Positions 12,050 through 23,270 of a DNA stretch of 64,000 nt are shown here, one piece after another. Within the stretch, counting starts at the first letter, position 1; the number at the start of each line of letters is the position of its first letter. Made by a program: the position numbers and the translations under genes. Source of the stretch: Diaporthe sp. PMI_573 (Eukaryota > Ascomycota > Sordariomycetes > Diaporthales > Diaporthaceae). The notes below the pieces were generated by a model, which had not been told where the DNA came from, made no database searches, and saw only the letters and a program-made list of their open reading frames with translations. The stretch lies in assembly GCA_021399435.1 (NCBI GenBank), contig JAJTUP010000007.1, positions 1,426,001-1,490,000 on the forward strand, written 5' to 3'.

Positions 12050-12292
12050 CTTAAGCAGTATGTAGGCGGTCCCTTCATACAGTGGTAAACGCTTAAACAC
12101 CCGAAATTAATAAGGCTATGGATACAGGTGTACCTTTGCAAGCGCGTTCTTCCCACCTTACTCCGCCCCAGATAACTCGAGGGGAACAAAGGATTTACAA
12201 GTTCGATTTTGTCACCGTGGAGAATAATCACTCCCCAAAACACGAATAATTTCCGCGGGGCACTTGGAGCCAAAACGAAAATAAATACGAAA

Positions 12293-13541
12293 CTACTCTC
12301 TCTTCCCCCTTCTAGACCGCGCCAAAACAGCCGCATCCCTCTCCATGATCAGCATAGTAGCAACAACCACCGGACCACCGACCACTCCATAAGCCAACAC
12401 CTTAGGCACCACATCCCGCAGGAGGCGCCTCTCGGGAAGGGTCGAGAGGTAGACATAGACGGCCCATACCAGCATGGCAAATCCCGCACTGCCCACGTCC
12501 CACTGCAGGAACAGCTTGGCCAGCTCGGGCTTCCCAGCAGGCGAGGCCGGGTCACCGGTCATCGGGGAGTCCCACGGCCAGTACGGGACAAACAGCGAAC
12601 CGAGGGTGAGCTGCTCGAAGAGGGGCTTCAGCGCCTCCGGGGCGAGGGACGCGGGCGTGAGGGCGACGGCCATGGCGATTGTGCGCGGGACGAAGCAGAG
12701 GTAAAGGATGAAGCGGTGAGCGCGGGCGACGAAGGCGCGGGCTTCGTCGTCTGAGACGCGCTGGTTGTGGGTTGGCAGGGCGAGTTTGGTGATGAAGTGG
12801 TAGACTGTGTCCGTGATGGGGAAGACCTGCCACATTGCCAGCCAGGTGTAGTGGGCGCCTGCGGAGAGGACTGACGGGGAGGGCAGGCTCATCAGCACGG
12901 CGGGGATGATGAAGGAGAGAACCGTTCGATGGGGCAGGAGGGCGGAGTCGCTGGGGTGGATGGTGAGGTCCTCTGGTGTTGGGCTGTTGCTGCTGGCAGG
13001 CGAGGTGAGAAGGTGGATCAAGAAGTAGATAGGCGCTGTGACGGCGATAGTCATGTTCTGTATGATGACGCCGAAGGTCCCAGTCCTGCAGGTGGTGGTC
13101 AGTCTCACCTCTCTTTCACTCCAGTGTTGCTCTCACGTTCTGCTCGGCGTCAACTCACCATTTCAAAATGCGTCCGTGCCGGTTATTACCGGCCCTGTAT
13201 CCCTCGAGTCTAATGAACACCCAAGCCGCGCATACCTCAGCCATGACGCACCAGTACGGGACCGTCACATCCCACGTCGCAGGGCCGTCGATTATCATGA
13301 CGAAGAACCCGTTCAGGGCGACCAAATGGTTGTCGATCAGCCTAATGCCAGTATATGTTGTCTTGTATGGAGTCGGACCACCCAGGAAGTATTTCACTTT
13401 GGCCATGTAACCGGAAGTGCTTCCAAGAGCATCCAACAACCCATTTTTGGCGCAGACTCCGAGAGTTGCGTACCCTCCAAACGCGGCGCACGCCACGAGA
13501 ATGCCAGTTGTGAGTGTCCGCCCAAATGTCGTGGATGCCAT
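12293..13541 (-). CDS. Multi-pass membrane protein, possibly a terpene-cyclase-like metabolite-cluster protein
   Basis: Exons 13541-13159 and 13085-12293 give 391 aa; the intron is 73 nt with a GTGAGT donor and CTGCAG acceptor. About 8-9 hydrophobic segments are visible, including TGILVACAAFGGYATLGV, GVIIQNMTIAVTAPIYFLI and SAGFAMLVWAVYVYL. Loops hold conserved-looking pieces such as YTGIRLIDNHLVALNGFF and LSFIIPAVLMSLPSPSV. This arrangement resembles a family of roughly 390-aa integral membrane proteins found in fungal meroterpenoid and terpenoid clusters (AscI/AscF-type cyclases among them), but I cannot confirm membership. The ATG at 13541 is the first in frame; upstream codons offer only TTG. 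It sits between two inverted 33-bp repeats, and the phosphotransferase gene starts 1 kb away on the other strand. Confidence 0.7.
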
Positions 13542-13559
13542 CGTGAGGGTGTTCAATCT

Positions 13560-14442
13560 GCTTGGTATGAGTCACCGAAAAATCAATTGGTCCCTCGTGC
13601 TCTGATGCAGATGCGGACGAAGAACGTGGGTGGCTGTCTGCGCATCGTCACGAAGGTGATTTGATGGTGGTTTTTGAACAAGTGTGCAGTATCCTCAGGC
13701 GGGAGGACAAGGATTTGCCAAGGCAATTTCCGCTGACGTTCCCCGCAAGTCCGAGAACCTCGGGATCCCACAGCAATCTCATTGGTGACAGCCGTCGATA
13801 GTCTACCAATGGCCCTGGCATCACACCCCAGAAAATAGGCAGCCATATTTATCTTTACACTGACTCTCACAGAGATGTTGACTTCTAAGACGACGATGCA
13901 TAGGGCAGGCTATCCTGCCGGGGGGGGGAGTTGGTATTCTCCGGGATGGGTATTGCTACACTAGAATAATATAGCAAGGAAACATATTTACTACGGTAAT
14001 GCTTCAACTTGCAGAGAAGAAGTTGACCACAAGGACAAAGCAATTTTAAGAATTGGTTATGAGGGCAAATGGGTCCCAGGGGCCAGTGGCGCTCAGCCAC
14101 ATGGTGGTGTTCAGCCACACCCTCGGCCGGGCCGCACTGCAGACACCTGTCTAGCCCTGCGACTTATTATATTGTAGTTACACCCCCTTTTGACTGTAGT
14201 TACCAGACGCTAAGTCAAAACCAGAAGTGTTAGATAAACCGGAGTTTTAGAATTTGAGTGTGGATAGAGTTAATTCAGACTACCTGATCTTCGGGAGATT
14301 CCCATACTATTTATATACAATTCGACCCTTTGTCAGGTAGCAGACGTTTTCGTCACTAATAAAGGAATAGAGTATTCTTTATAAGTGCCGAATGCGGAAG
14401 CCTATTCCGCAAGCACTATATACAACGGAATCGTATTTTTAC
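13560..14442. other. Intergenic between divergent genes
   Basis: Shared upstream region of the membrane-protein gene (reverse) and the phosphotransferase gene (forward). It holds a G-run at 13920-13928 and a GC hairpin, GCGGAA-GCCTA-TTCCGC, near 14395-14410. No convincing gene. Confidence 0.5.
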
Positions 14443-14475
14443 AAGCGTACGTACACGGATTAAAAACGAAACCAC
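14443..14475. repeat. Right copy of the perfect 33-bp inverted repeat
   Basis: Exact reverse complement of 12017-12049. It lies only 58 bp before the ATG of the phosphotransferase gene, so it is inside that gene's promoter or 5' UTR. Confidence 0.85.
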
Positions 14476-14533
14476 TCAAGTAAAGTCATCACCAGTGAGC
14501 AAACCAGGCCCGAAATAAGGAACCAGTTTCGCT

Positions 14534-15803
14534 ATGGCTCTCAAGACCGTCGAAGGTGTGATGAACTATGTTCAGAGCAGTGGAGGATTCCTACAAAAGA
14601 CTTCACAGCGTCTAGCAAGTCTCGACCCACTCGGCGGTGGAATCACCAACTACGTCTACAGACTCGGTTTCACGAAACATGATGAAACGGGACGGCCTGA
14701 AGACTCCACGGAGGGTTGGGGACAAACCGCTATCCTCAAGTATGCGAATGAATATACTTCTTCGCTCCCGACTGTTCCATTCCCGGTCAATCGGCAGTGG
14801 TTCGAGACGCGTGCTCTCCAGATGCTGCCAACGAAACTGGAGACAGATGGTGAAGAGGTCGCGGTCGGGCTCCCGAAGGTGCTCATGTACGACGAGCCGA
14901 ACGCAGTTTTGATACTTGAAGACGTGGCACCTCCTCCCGATGAGAAACTACCAGATGCTTCATCGAGGAAGCACTTTGGGCTTAAAGCTTGGCTACGGGA
15001 CATATCAAGGAGCCCCATTTTATGCAGCGAGATTGGACATTCTCTTGGAGTTTGGCTCGCACGACTCCATGGACTCACAACTTGCAAGCATGATGACGCG
15101 GAATCTCCCGAGTCTAAGGATCTACGATCTTGCTTCGAGGGCAATACTTGGGCCCTGGATCTTACATTGCAATACACTACTGTGGAGATTTTCCTTCATC
15201 TCAGGAACATGAAAGTTGGGCTTACCGCTGAAGAAACGAGTTGCCTGGAAGAAATCCAGGGCCTTCTGGAAGGGGAAGCAAGGTCAGCTAATCAGCCATT
15301 GATTATGGGAGACTTCTGGTAAGACCCAAAACACAGCACCAAAATTGCTTGTTGCTAACGAGATCTCGAGGCCTGGCAACGTGCTTCTGTCGCTCAACAC
15401 AGCCAACAACGACGAAAGCCTTGGAAAGATACACGTGATTGACTGGGAGTTTGTCACGTGCGCGCCAACTTATTTCGATCTGGCTCACTTCGCGGCCGAA
15501 CTATGGCTAGACGATCAGTTCGACCCTGACGTGGTGAACAATGGCTCTTCTCCAAGGCGGGTGCTCCTATCCGCCATGTTCTCTTCGTATCGAGCGTCTG
15601 GGCTGCGCATAGACTTGCAGAAGGTCATCTATTATATGGCGGGGCATGTCTGCTGCTTTTCGGGATATTCACCACGCACAAAAGATAACGATCTGATCAC
15701 AAAAGTGGTCCGGAAGGTTATCGATCTAGCAATGAAGGCAAGGGCGGGGGACTGGGAACAGTTGAGAAATGATCCCTTCATCGGTAGCCTTATGGCAGAC
15801 TGA
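14534..15803 (+). CDS. APH/choline-kinase-like phosphotransferase
   Basis: Exons 14534-15318 and 15371-15803 give 405 aa; the 52-nt intron splits the Trp codon of the catalytic motif. After splicing the protein reads MGDFWPGNVLL (about 258-268), equivalent to the HGDxxxxN Brenner motif of aminoglycoside-phosphotransferase-type kinases. VIDWE follows, with D286 as the metal-binding Asp. The N-terminal lobe has a Gly-rich turn (LGGGITNYVYRL, about 36-47) and ILEDVAPPP (hinge). The canonical His of the Brenner motif is replaced by Met (MGDF), which is unusual but seen in divergent members. The substrate is unknown; relatives phosphorylate small alcohols, amino-sugars or methylthioribose. The divergent membrane protein and the downstream dioxygenase suggest a role in small-molecule metabolism. 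Confidence 0.82.
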
Positions 15804-16809
15804 GAAGAGAGAACCGAGTTGAACTCGCACAGTAGTAAACCTGCTTGGCTGAGTTGAAAGCCTCCTGACCTTGGCTTTTGTCCCCGATCTTCGATGTTCT
15901 AATTTTGTATTTTGTTGGAGACTAAGTATCATCATTTTCTATTTGCAGATCGGCTGCTACCGAAGATCTGTATTTCGAGCTTCAATCAGTTCCGCAGCCC
16001 CTGGGTCTTTTGAATTCCATTTCCTAGTACTATTAACTACTTGGCCACATGAATTCTTCCGCATAATTGACTCAACCTTTCCATAAACAACTTGAAATGT
16101 CAGGTAAATCAAGAATTTGAGACCCTCATGACAGAGATTTCAACTGCTCTCCATAAGTCTGTCACGGAAACAAGGAGGAGTAAAAAAGGAAGAAGAAAAA
16201 GACAGAACCTCATCTTCCATTTCATTCCACCTGAGGTCTAGCCAGAGATAAAAGCATCAAAGTTACGACCGCAGGCGACACAAAACCCAAAGACTCGCAC
16301 GCGAGACAAGGTGAAAAGCTTCGTCCGCAATGCCACTAAGGCTACTGTGATCCCCACTGGCATAGACCCGAAAGATTCAACTCCTCAGATCGAGATTTTG
16401 TCCACTTCAAATCATCGAAGCCAGCTCATGATCTCGATTTCCCAGAGGTTCCAGTCATCGTCAAGTAATTCAGAAATGTCACTTGGAAGCGAATGATTTG
16501 TCTGATCTCCACCCTGCGGCTTGGAATGTCCCAAACCGGAGAGGCAAGTGGGAACACGCTAACCCGATATGGGCATTATTTTGAGAAAACCGAAGCAACA
16601 GGGACATCGTGCCTTCGGCTCCTCCCAGTCACAGCATCGTCTTACCAATCCGGGCACACATCGCGAGTTAGGAGGAGCCTGTGAAGCTGCAGATTGACAG
16701 ACACGGCCTATGGCAGGCCTAACCGGAAGAGGGTGTTATCTTGAGACGCTCTGGTTGAAATATTTCTCTTCGCCGGGTGAGCACCACTGCCAGAGATAAA
16801 TAGATGATT
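15804..16809. other. Intergenic, nothing recognised
   Basis: Downstream region of the phosphotransferase and promoter of the dioxygenase gene. No coding or repeat signal seen. Confidence 0.5.
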
Positions 16810-16816
16810 TATAAAA
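16810..16816 (+). promoter_or_regulatory. TATA box of the dioxygenase gene
   Basis: TATAAAA lies 46 bp before the ATG at 16862 and directly against an earlier ATG at 16817. The closeness argues that translation starts at 16862, which also has a strong ACCATGG context. Confidence 0.5.
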
Positions 16817-16861
16817 ATGTATTTTCGAGATTCAAATCTCAACATCACTGTACAACCAACC

Positions 16862-17888
16862 ATGGCATCATCAGAGACGCCAACACCGCAGCCATCCCTT
16901 GCTCGCTACGACGCCACAGACCCATCGACCACCCCCGAGAAGTTGGTTGAAATCATCAATCGCGATGGTGGTGTCATAGTAGAGAAGCTCATCACTCGTG
17001 ATCTCGCGGGGTCTATAAAGAGTGATTTGAAACCCTACTTCGACTCAGACATCCCAGACAAATCCGGCTTCTTCCCGCCGACAACCCAGAGGGCCTCCGG
17101 CCTGCTGGGCATCTCGGACAACTGCGTCGAGCTCGCGTGCAACAAGCTCTACACCGACGTCGCCAACATCCTCGTCTCCTCGTCATACACCTTCTGGAGA
17201 GGCGACCGCCAGAAGACAGTCAGCGGGAAGCCCATCATCTCCTCGACGGTCGGGTTCCGCGTCAACCCGGGCGGCAAGCGGCAGGTTCTGCACCGCGACG
17301 ACAAGTCAGGTTTGGCCCATGAACCTTCGTGCCGAATCTTCAGTCTACTGACCCGAATATACTGCAGTGACTATCACCCGCACGACAAGAAACTGCCGGT
17401 GATGATCGGCTGCGTGACCGCGTTGACCAAGACCACGGCGGCCAACGGCGCCACAGTCCTCATCCCAGGGTCGCACCTCTGGGGCCCAGAGCGGCGGCCC
17501 CTCGACGAGGAAACTGTCTCCGCTGAGCTTGAGCCCGGTGACGCGTGCATCTTCCTGGGCAACACTTATCACGCCGGCGGGGGGAACATCACCAAGTGCG
17601 TACCCTGAAGAAGTGGTTTCTTATAGGCGCCTGTCTGGATCTTGGCTAATCAGGACCCACAGGGACGAGTACCGGGAGACGGTCGGGATATTCCTCTGCC
17701 AGCCGACCCTGCGCCCAGCGGAGAACCAGTTCCTCATGGTTCCCCTGGAGAGAGTGAGAAAGATGAAGCCGCAGGCCCAGAGGCTTCTTGGCTATGGCTT
17801 ATGCGAGCCGGGCGTGGGTTTTATGAAGTACCAGGATCCCATGAGAGTGCTGTTCGGCGTTGAGGATGAGGAGACTGTCAATTTCTGA
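16862..17888 (+). CDS. Fe(II)/2-oxoglutarate dioxygenase, PhyH family (FtmOx1-like)
   Basis: Exons 16862-17304, 17368-17595 and 17663-17888 give 298 aa, the size of verruculogen-synthase-type enzymes. The facial triad is visible: H144 and D146 in LHRDDNDYHPHD (joined across intron 1) and H216 in NTYHAGGGN. R228 in DEYRETVG fits the 2-oxoglutarate-binding Arg. The family hydroxylates, desaturates or endoperoxidates secondary metabolites and also includes phytanoyl-CoA hydroxylases. Both introns are short (63 and 67 nt); the first is a multiple of three. An earlier in-frame ATG at 16817 would add 15 residues but leaves no room after the TATA box. Its 3' end faces that of a Zn2Cys6 regulator, with a repeat in between. 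All catalytic residues are present. Confidence 0.9.
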
Positions 17889-17915
17889 TCTACCCAACGA
17901 CATATGCTTGGGTAT

Positions 17916-18048
17916 AGGAAAGTCACTGTTTAAAGCCTTGCATAGCGAATCTCACTGTTATCGTCGAGAAGACACATTGTTCCTTGTCCTTATAGGACAC
18001 TCATTGCCGTTCCAGCTTAGTAGAGGAACTCAAAGAATATATATAGTC
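17916..18048. repeat. 133-bp dispersed repeat, copy A, with 15-bp flanking duplication
   Basis: Nearly the same sequence recurs at 23271-23403. It is flanked by CATATGCTTGGGTAT (17901-17915) and CATATGCTTGCGTAT (18049-18063), a 15-bp direct duplication with one mismatch. This looks like an insertion with target-site duplication. It lies between the convergent dioxygenase and regulator genes. Confidence 0.75.
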
Positions 18049-18095
18049 CATATGCTTGCGTATCTTCCGTTCGGGTGATGGATACGCGGGAATTT

Positions 18096-19660
18096 TCAGA
18101 CGACGAGCAATCGTTTGCCGGATACTTCCCGGGCCTGAACCAGTGACCTCCAGTCAACATTCGAGCCGACCCAGAAGCTTTTGAGGAAATCAACGGCATC
18201 CTGGTAATAGTCGAATTTGGTGACTGCATAGATAGCAGTGAACATCGAGAGAATTATCCCTTGGCGCTCAGCGTTTCCATGGCAAGCAGTTCCCGCAATA
18301 AAAGTCGGCCACGCAAGATTTTGCACGAAGCCGTTCAGGTCCTCGAATCCTGCTAGTTGGCCAAATAACTTGGTGGATGCCGTGACCCAGTGAGGGTTTT
18401 CCTCGCCTGCGCACTTGAGACACCGGAATGCGTACAGCAGGCCCGCGTTGTGGTATATATCGACCAGGCGCACAAAATCACTGGCCATCGTCGATCCACC
18501 CAGACCAAGACGACCTGCCGCCATCAAAGTGGCTCCTCTGGCTTGCTCGAATTGGGAATGAACCATACTCATGGTGAGGTGCCCTTCCGCCGACTCTGCT
18601 CCGGTCTGTGTCGTAGACTGCACTGTGATTTGGTGTACGAGTGTGAGATACTTTGAGAAAAGCAGAGAGTCTGAGCCCGGCGCAGGGGTGATCGCATTCA
18701 TGATATGATTTTCGTCGAACGTCGTCGTGGCTGCTATTATGTCCTCGATGGCCAGCTGGTTCCGGAGAAAAGCAAAGAGCTCGCGGCCCTCGATAGAGAC
18801 CGAGTGGTTGAAGATGTTGACAATGGTCCGGGCCGCTTGCCTGTGGCCCTCAGCCGCCTCGAGACGACACCGCGCATTTTCATAGTTGTTGATGATCAGG
18901 ATAGACGCGAGCATCCACTCGGCGTCGGCGATATCGGACTGGCTGTTCAGCTCGACACCCTCGGCGACCTTTTCGGTCATCTCCTTTGCCCGGGTTTGGA
19001 TCAGCTGGAGGCACTTGTCGCGGGCGCTCTCGGCCATCGCGGCGATGTCCCCAAGAGGGTAGCCCCCCCAGCCATGTTGAGCTGCAAAGGCCACGATGGC
19101 GAAGCCGATGGCTGGCTGGTATTCAGCAAGAGGGATCACGCGCTTCCGGTAGTCATTCTCCTCAGAATCCAACCAGACCATAAGACCCGCGAGGTTTCGC
19201 CGATAATATTCCATGAAGCGCGTATCTGACGCCAGGTTGTCCATGTAACGAGACGCAGCAGGATCGGCCTCCCTCGATTCCTGATGATCCGAGCACCCGG
19301 GTGTTGCGCCCGCTCGGGGCTGGGCACTTTCCGGGAACAACGGGCCAGCTCTCGGAGAGGCCGGATGAGATGCCCTGGTGGGAACGCTCCGGCCCTGGAG
19401 ATGGCCCCTTGCCGCCACGCCGTCGATCCACCGTAGCTTGCGGTTGTACCCGGGGCACTCCAAGCCTTTCTTGGAGCATTTGTTGCAAGTTGGTCGCGTC
19501 AGGTCGCAGCGAATCCGTCGCCGTTCGCAATTCGCACAGCCTTGGACAAGGTCAGCACTCGGCGAGCGAGGCACGCGGCAGTGGCGCCCTTATTACCTTT
19601 CTCCCCGCCCAAATTCTCAGCCAGTCTTTTCCGCGCGATCGTTTGGCCTGGCTTTGGCAT
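18096..19660 (-). CDS. Zn2Cys6 transcription factor
   Basis: Exons 19660-19597 and 19540-18096 give 502 aa. The short first exon (MPKPGQTIARKRLAENLGGEK) was found by extending past a frame with no ATG. The 56-nt intron has a GTAATA donor, GCTGAC branch point and AAG acceptor and joins exactly to GCANCERRRIRC. The zinc cluster is CX2CX6CX6CX2CX6C at about 23-51, starting next to a basic stretch as usual. The rest (about 110-500) is the alpha-helical middle region of fungal regulators, with no second DNA-binding motif. Nuclear DNA-binding regulator by family. Its place next to the dioxygenase, convergent with it, makes it a candidate pathway-specific activator of the 12-18 kb group; this is inference only. 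Confidence 0.88.
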
Positions 19661-20339
19661 CGCAGAAATGCTACCGGCACCTGGTGATTGCTGACATGCG
19701 TGTGCCGAACTAGGGGCTCTCGGGGATAGCCAGCGATGAGGGCGTCCTGGGTGTATGGACAAGCCTTCTTTAACAGGCGGGGCCGCCGAATTTGCCCCGT
19801 CAATCCGTCCGGCCCGACCCGGCTTCCGGGCTGCCGGCCCGATCGACTTCTACGGCTGTGGACGACGGCAAGCCCCTCATTACCACCGGGAACGGGAGGG
19901 GCCGCTGCAGCTACGTATCATGACCAAGTCAAATTGGCACATGAGTGAAGCAGCCACTGCTGGTGAATTGAAACGGTGAAGAGCAGCGGGCCCCTGCACT
20001 GTAGCCTATCCCCATTGGGTGGGCTAGTCCACAGGGCAGGCAACCAAGGGCATGTAGAGTACTTGTAAACCTTTTCTTTCCCTGTGATGTCTGCACCCTG
20101 CCAACTTCCTACATGCAACACATCACAAGACAACATGTGCTCTCTTTTGCCCACGGCAAATTGCTACTTCACTGCACAATCTCCGTGCACGATGATGTCC
20201 GTGCACGAGGCGTTGTGCTGCTCCCCTTTATTATCCCCAACTCCTCGCCGCCACCAATGCGTCTTGTTCTTGTCGTCCGACAACACAAACATCACATCAC
20301 ATCACATCCACAAAAAGTCAGAACATACGTGCCAACACC
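19661..20339. other. Divergent promoter region
   Basis: Upstream region of the regulator (reverse) and of the small membrane protein (forward). Contains ATCACATCACATCACATCC just before the ATG at 20340. No gene seen. Confidence 0.5.
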
Positions 20340-20772
20340 ATGGGATGCTTCCAGGTTGGATTTGAGGTCACTCGCCTCCCCGAAGATACGAACATCAGCA
20401 CCCCGATGTTTGTTGATGCCAACATGGCCAACACCAACGGTGAGTACATACATAAACACCCAAAGTGGTCCTTCTTAAACCCAAAGGCCTGGCCCAAAAT
20501 AAACTAACTAATTGGTACCACTATACATAGATACCAACGCTGGCATCCGTATTGGAATCGGATCTTCTGTCTTCCAGATTGCAGGCTCTGTCTACTCCGA
20601 CCCCTCCACCATGGTCTTCATACTCTCAGGCGTCTACGTTATCGCCACATCCTGCATCGGCTACGGCATTGTTGTGTACAACCCTGCAGCCCCATACCCT
20701 AACCTGGCCCTTTTGGGCATCATGATGCTCGGCACATTCGCCGCAACAGTGCTGGCTCCCTACGCTGCATAA
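20340..20772 (+). CDS. Small two-pass membrane protein, unknown
   Basis: Exons 20340-20439 and 20531-20772 give 113 aa; the intron has a GTGAGT donor and ATAG acceptor and keeps frame. A polar N-terminus (about 1-40, MGCFQVGFEVTRLPEDTN) is followed by two hydrophobic segments, MVFILSGVYVIATSCIGYGIVVY and LALLGIMMLGTFAATVLAPY. There is no signal peptide; MGCF at the N-terminus could be a lipidation site, which is only a guess. I do not recognise the family. The 3' flank carries a long CT tract and a 26-bp tandem repeat. Confidence 0.65.
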
Positions 20773-20809
20773 GCAAACAGTACGTTTCTTACCCTGACCC
20801 TCTTTCTTC

Positions 20810-20812
<3 letters not shown>

Positions 20813-20902
<90 letters not shown>
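20813..20902. repeat. (CT)45 microsatellite
   Basis: Uninterrupted CT dinucleotides for 90 bp, starting 41 bp after the stop codon of the small membrane protein gene, probably in its 3' UTR. Confidence 0.97.
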
Positions 20903-20905
<3 letters not shown>

Positions 20906-20985
20906 TACCCTGTTCTCCCAATCAATAAACTAAACATAAGCCCGTTAGACTTTCTTCTCCTTTCCCTCCGGATTCCAGCACTTTT

Positions 20986-21104
20986 GAGCGAGGCGTTTGG
21001 TCATCATCTTCAAGCAAGGCGTTTGGTCAGCATGTTTGAGCGAGGCGTTTGGTCAGCATCTTGGAGCGAGGCGTTTGGTCATCATCTTGGAGCGAGGCGT
21101 TTGG
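20986..21104. repeat. 26-bp tandem repeat, about 4.6 copies
   Basis: Units start at 20986, 21012, 21038, 21064 and 21090 with a constant 26-bp period. The core is GAGCGAGGCGTTTGGTCA; units differ by a few substitutions and the last is partial. Confidence 0.92.
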
Positions 21105-21184
21105 TTGGGCTTACGAGGGACGCTCCAGGGCGGAGTTTAATCCAAGACTCCTAGAAAGTGCAAAAAAGTTTCCTGTGCCTAGAT

Positions 21185-21410
21185 TGGTCCGTTCTTATCG
21201 ATAAGCTTGCCACTATTCCACAACCTCACTGCCGCCCTCTTTGCCGTCTGCCCTCTTTGCCGTCTCTCTAAAATACTGCTCCGCCTGGAGCAGTTCTTTA
21301 CAGTCAGGCTATTCTAAGCTTTGCTTATCCTTTGTGCATTTTATTGCGATCCCCCGGCTGACAACCTCTCTGCCCCCCCCCCCCGGCTGGCAATAAAAAT
21401 CAAGTAGTCG
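21185..21410. repeat. Dispersed repeat family, short copy
   Basis: Starts with GTTCTTATCGATAAGCTTGC and ends CCCGGCTGGCAATAAAAATC; both ends recur in the same order at 44100-44550. A C-run lies near the 3' end. Probably a non-autonomous transposon of unknown class. Confidence 0.55.
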
Positions 21411-22182
21411 AGTAAAGCCGGCTGTCTCCCCAGAGTATACGGAGGGCCGTAGATAGCTGACTTTGATGAAATGCACTTGAATACTTGTGACTGTAACGGC
21501 CTTATTACCCCGGGAAGGAGCCTGGCGGCGGTTGATTTAAACAAAATTCACAGTAGACCTTGGAGGCGTGAGTGTGTATATCCCGCTGGTTTTATCCAAT
21601 GTGTATCGTACGGCATATAGGCAGCACGCGGAGCCGGCCAGTCCCGCCGTTGAGCATTGGCTCGCTGAGTATGGGGTAGCCGCGAAAAGGGATGACTGTC
21701 ATTGCTTCCGGCACGCTGAGTTGCTAGTCCAAAGTGCCAGCCGCACAAAAGCCGACTACGAAAGGCTTGCCCGCCAGACTTCTCCTACGTTAATGGTAGA
21801 GATTGCTGTATGTATATAGGATGTGACTGTGTTGAGAAGGCATTGCCTTGTCTGATTAATGCGTTGTGCTTGACTAGCTGCGAAGAGCGTGTATTCGAGC
21901 CTTCCAAGAACGGCCCTAATGCCAGAAGGTATAAAAGCAGGATAGCCCTCCTTGGTATGAGGTTAAAAGACCTATCATTGTGTTTTCCAACTGATTTTAT
22001 TTAACTGTGTGTACTCTGCTACTACGTGTGTTTAGAAGCCATTACACTAGTTGGCTTGATAGACCTTGTCAAGCCATCTGCTTAGCCTATCTGACTCCTT
22101 TTGTTTTATTGGCTTTCTGCTATTAATCTTTGATTTGATAGCTAGAAGGTCCTTGATCTATTAAGAATAAATCTTATAGGTT
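21411..22182. other. Repeat-rich, no gene recognised
   Basis: Contains an 83-codon open frame (21568-21819) without motifs or splice sites. AT content rises toward 22180. It may be a fragment of a transposon. Confidence 0.4.
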
Positions 22183-22704
22183 TGTTAAACGGAAACGCTC
22201 ATTTAGGTGTGGGCGCTGCACGTAGGGAGTTACCCTAGACTTCACGGAAGGAGTTACCCTAGACTTTTTGCTAGTGGCGTGCGCGCTGGCAGATGAGTTT
22301 GGTGGCCGTGAGCCGATTTTTTGGGCTGTTTTAAGACCCTAACTTCGAACCTCTGCATTCCCCTTATTTCTTACCCAAAAAACATGTAACCTAGTTTGTT
22401 AGATAGCCTGATTTCTGAAGTTTATCTGTATTTAGTTTGGTTACTGTCAGGGTTAGGGTTGGCTGGCTGTTTGAAGCCAAAGATGGTGGGTCTAAGGGCC
22501 GAATTTTCCGGCCCCTCCATTCCTGCACCAGAGCCAACCGCAGCGTGCCCAGGGTTGAGGTCATGTCGGAGGGACTGTGAGGAGGGCTGACAGAAGCCCA
22601 CTCAAATTCAATGCAAAGTTGTCCAAACCATTCTCAATCGTCCCAACAAGACCTCAGTGCACCCTACTGCTACCTGACTCCCATTCGATCCACCAACCTT
22701 CAGA
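22183..22704. repeat. 522-bp dispersed element, copy 1, with 5-bp target duplication
   Basis: Runs from TGTTAAACGG to CCTTCAGA and is flanked on both sides by AGGTT (22178-22182 and 22705-22709), consistent with insertion. An inverted copy is at 56124-56655. It has no long terminal inverted repeats; its size and TG start fit a solo LTR. It contains GGGTTAGGGTT, reminiscent of telomere repeats. Confidence 0.75.
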
Positions 22705-23270
22705 AGGTTTTTAGTATACTGATAAATATATCTATTTTTATCGACATTATTAATAGGCTTTTGTTATAGCACTCTAATGTAAAGGCTATTCTTGCTTTAA
22801 GATAGACTTATTTATTACAGTTAAAGTTTATTTTTATAGCTATTTCTAATAAGGCTATTAGAATATATATCTATATAGTAGATTGTAGTTAACTTATCTA
22901 GTTTAGGGTCTTAGATATATATATTGGGTTGACTTGTATTATAGTGGTATTAGTTTTGGCTAAATAATTGTTTTTAAATGATCTTGAGAAATAAGTCTGT
23001 AAACTAATCTGGATCTTGTACTCTAGGACAGGGCGGCTTTTATGGTTTATTTTGGGCAAGTTAAAGGCCTAAGTTATATGATAAAGGCACTTTAATGGTA
23101 CTTAACGGCGTCTAACTAGAGCTTATGTCTTGCAATAGCTTCGATCTTGACAGGTTAAGAGCTTGTCAATAGTGCCGGCGCAAATAGCGGCAGAGACTAG
23201 GCACGGCTTAACACTAAGACTTATAGTGCAAAGTAGTGGCATCTAACAGAGTACTGGTTTGTAGAAGATT
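22705..23270. repeat. AT-rich RIP-like scar
   Basis: Strongly TpA-rich, with TATATATCT runs and dense stops in all frames. The composition matches RIP-mutated transposon DNA; no ends found. Confidence 0.5.

Noticed and set aside
22440..22470. GGGTTAGGGTT as an interstitial telomere.
   Set aside because: Only two units and it recurs inside the dispersed element; it belongs to that element.
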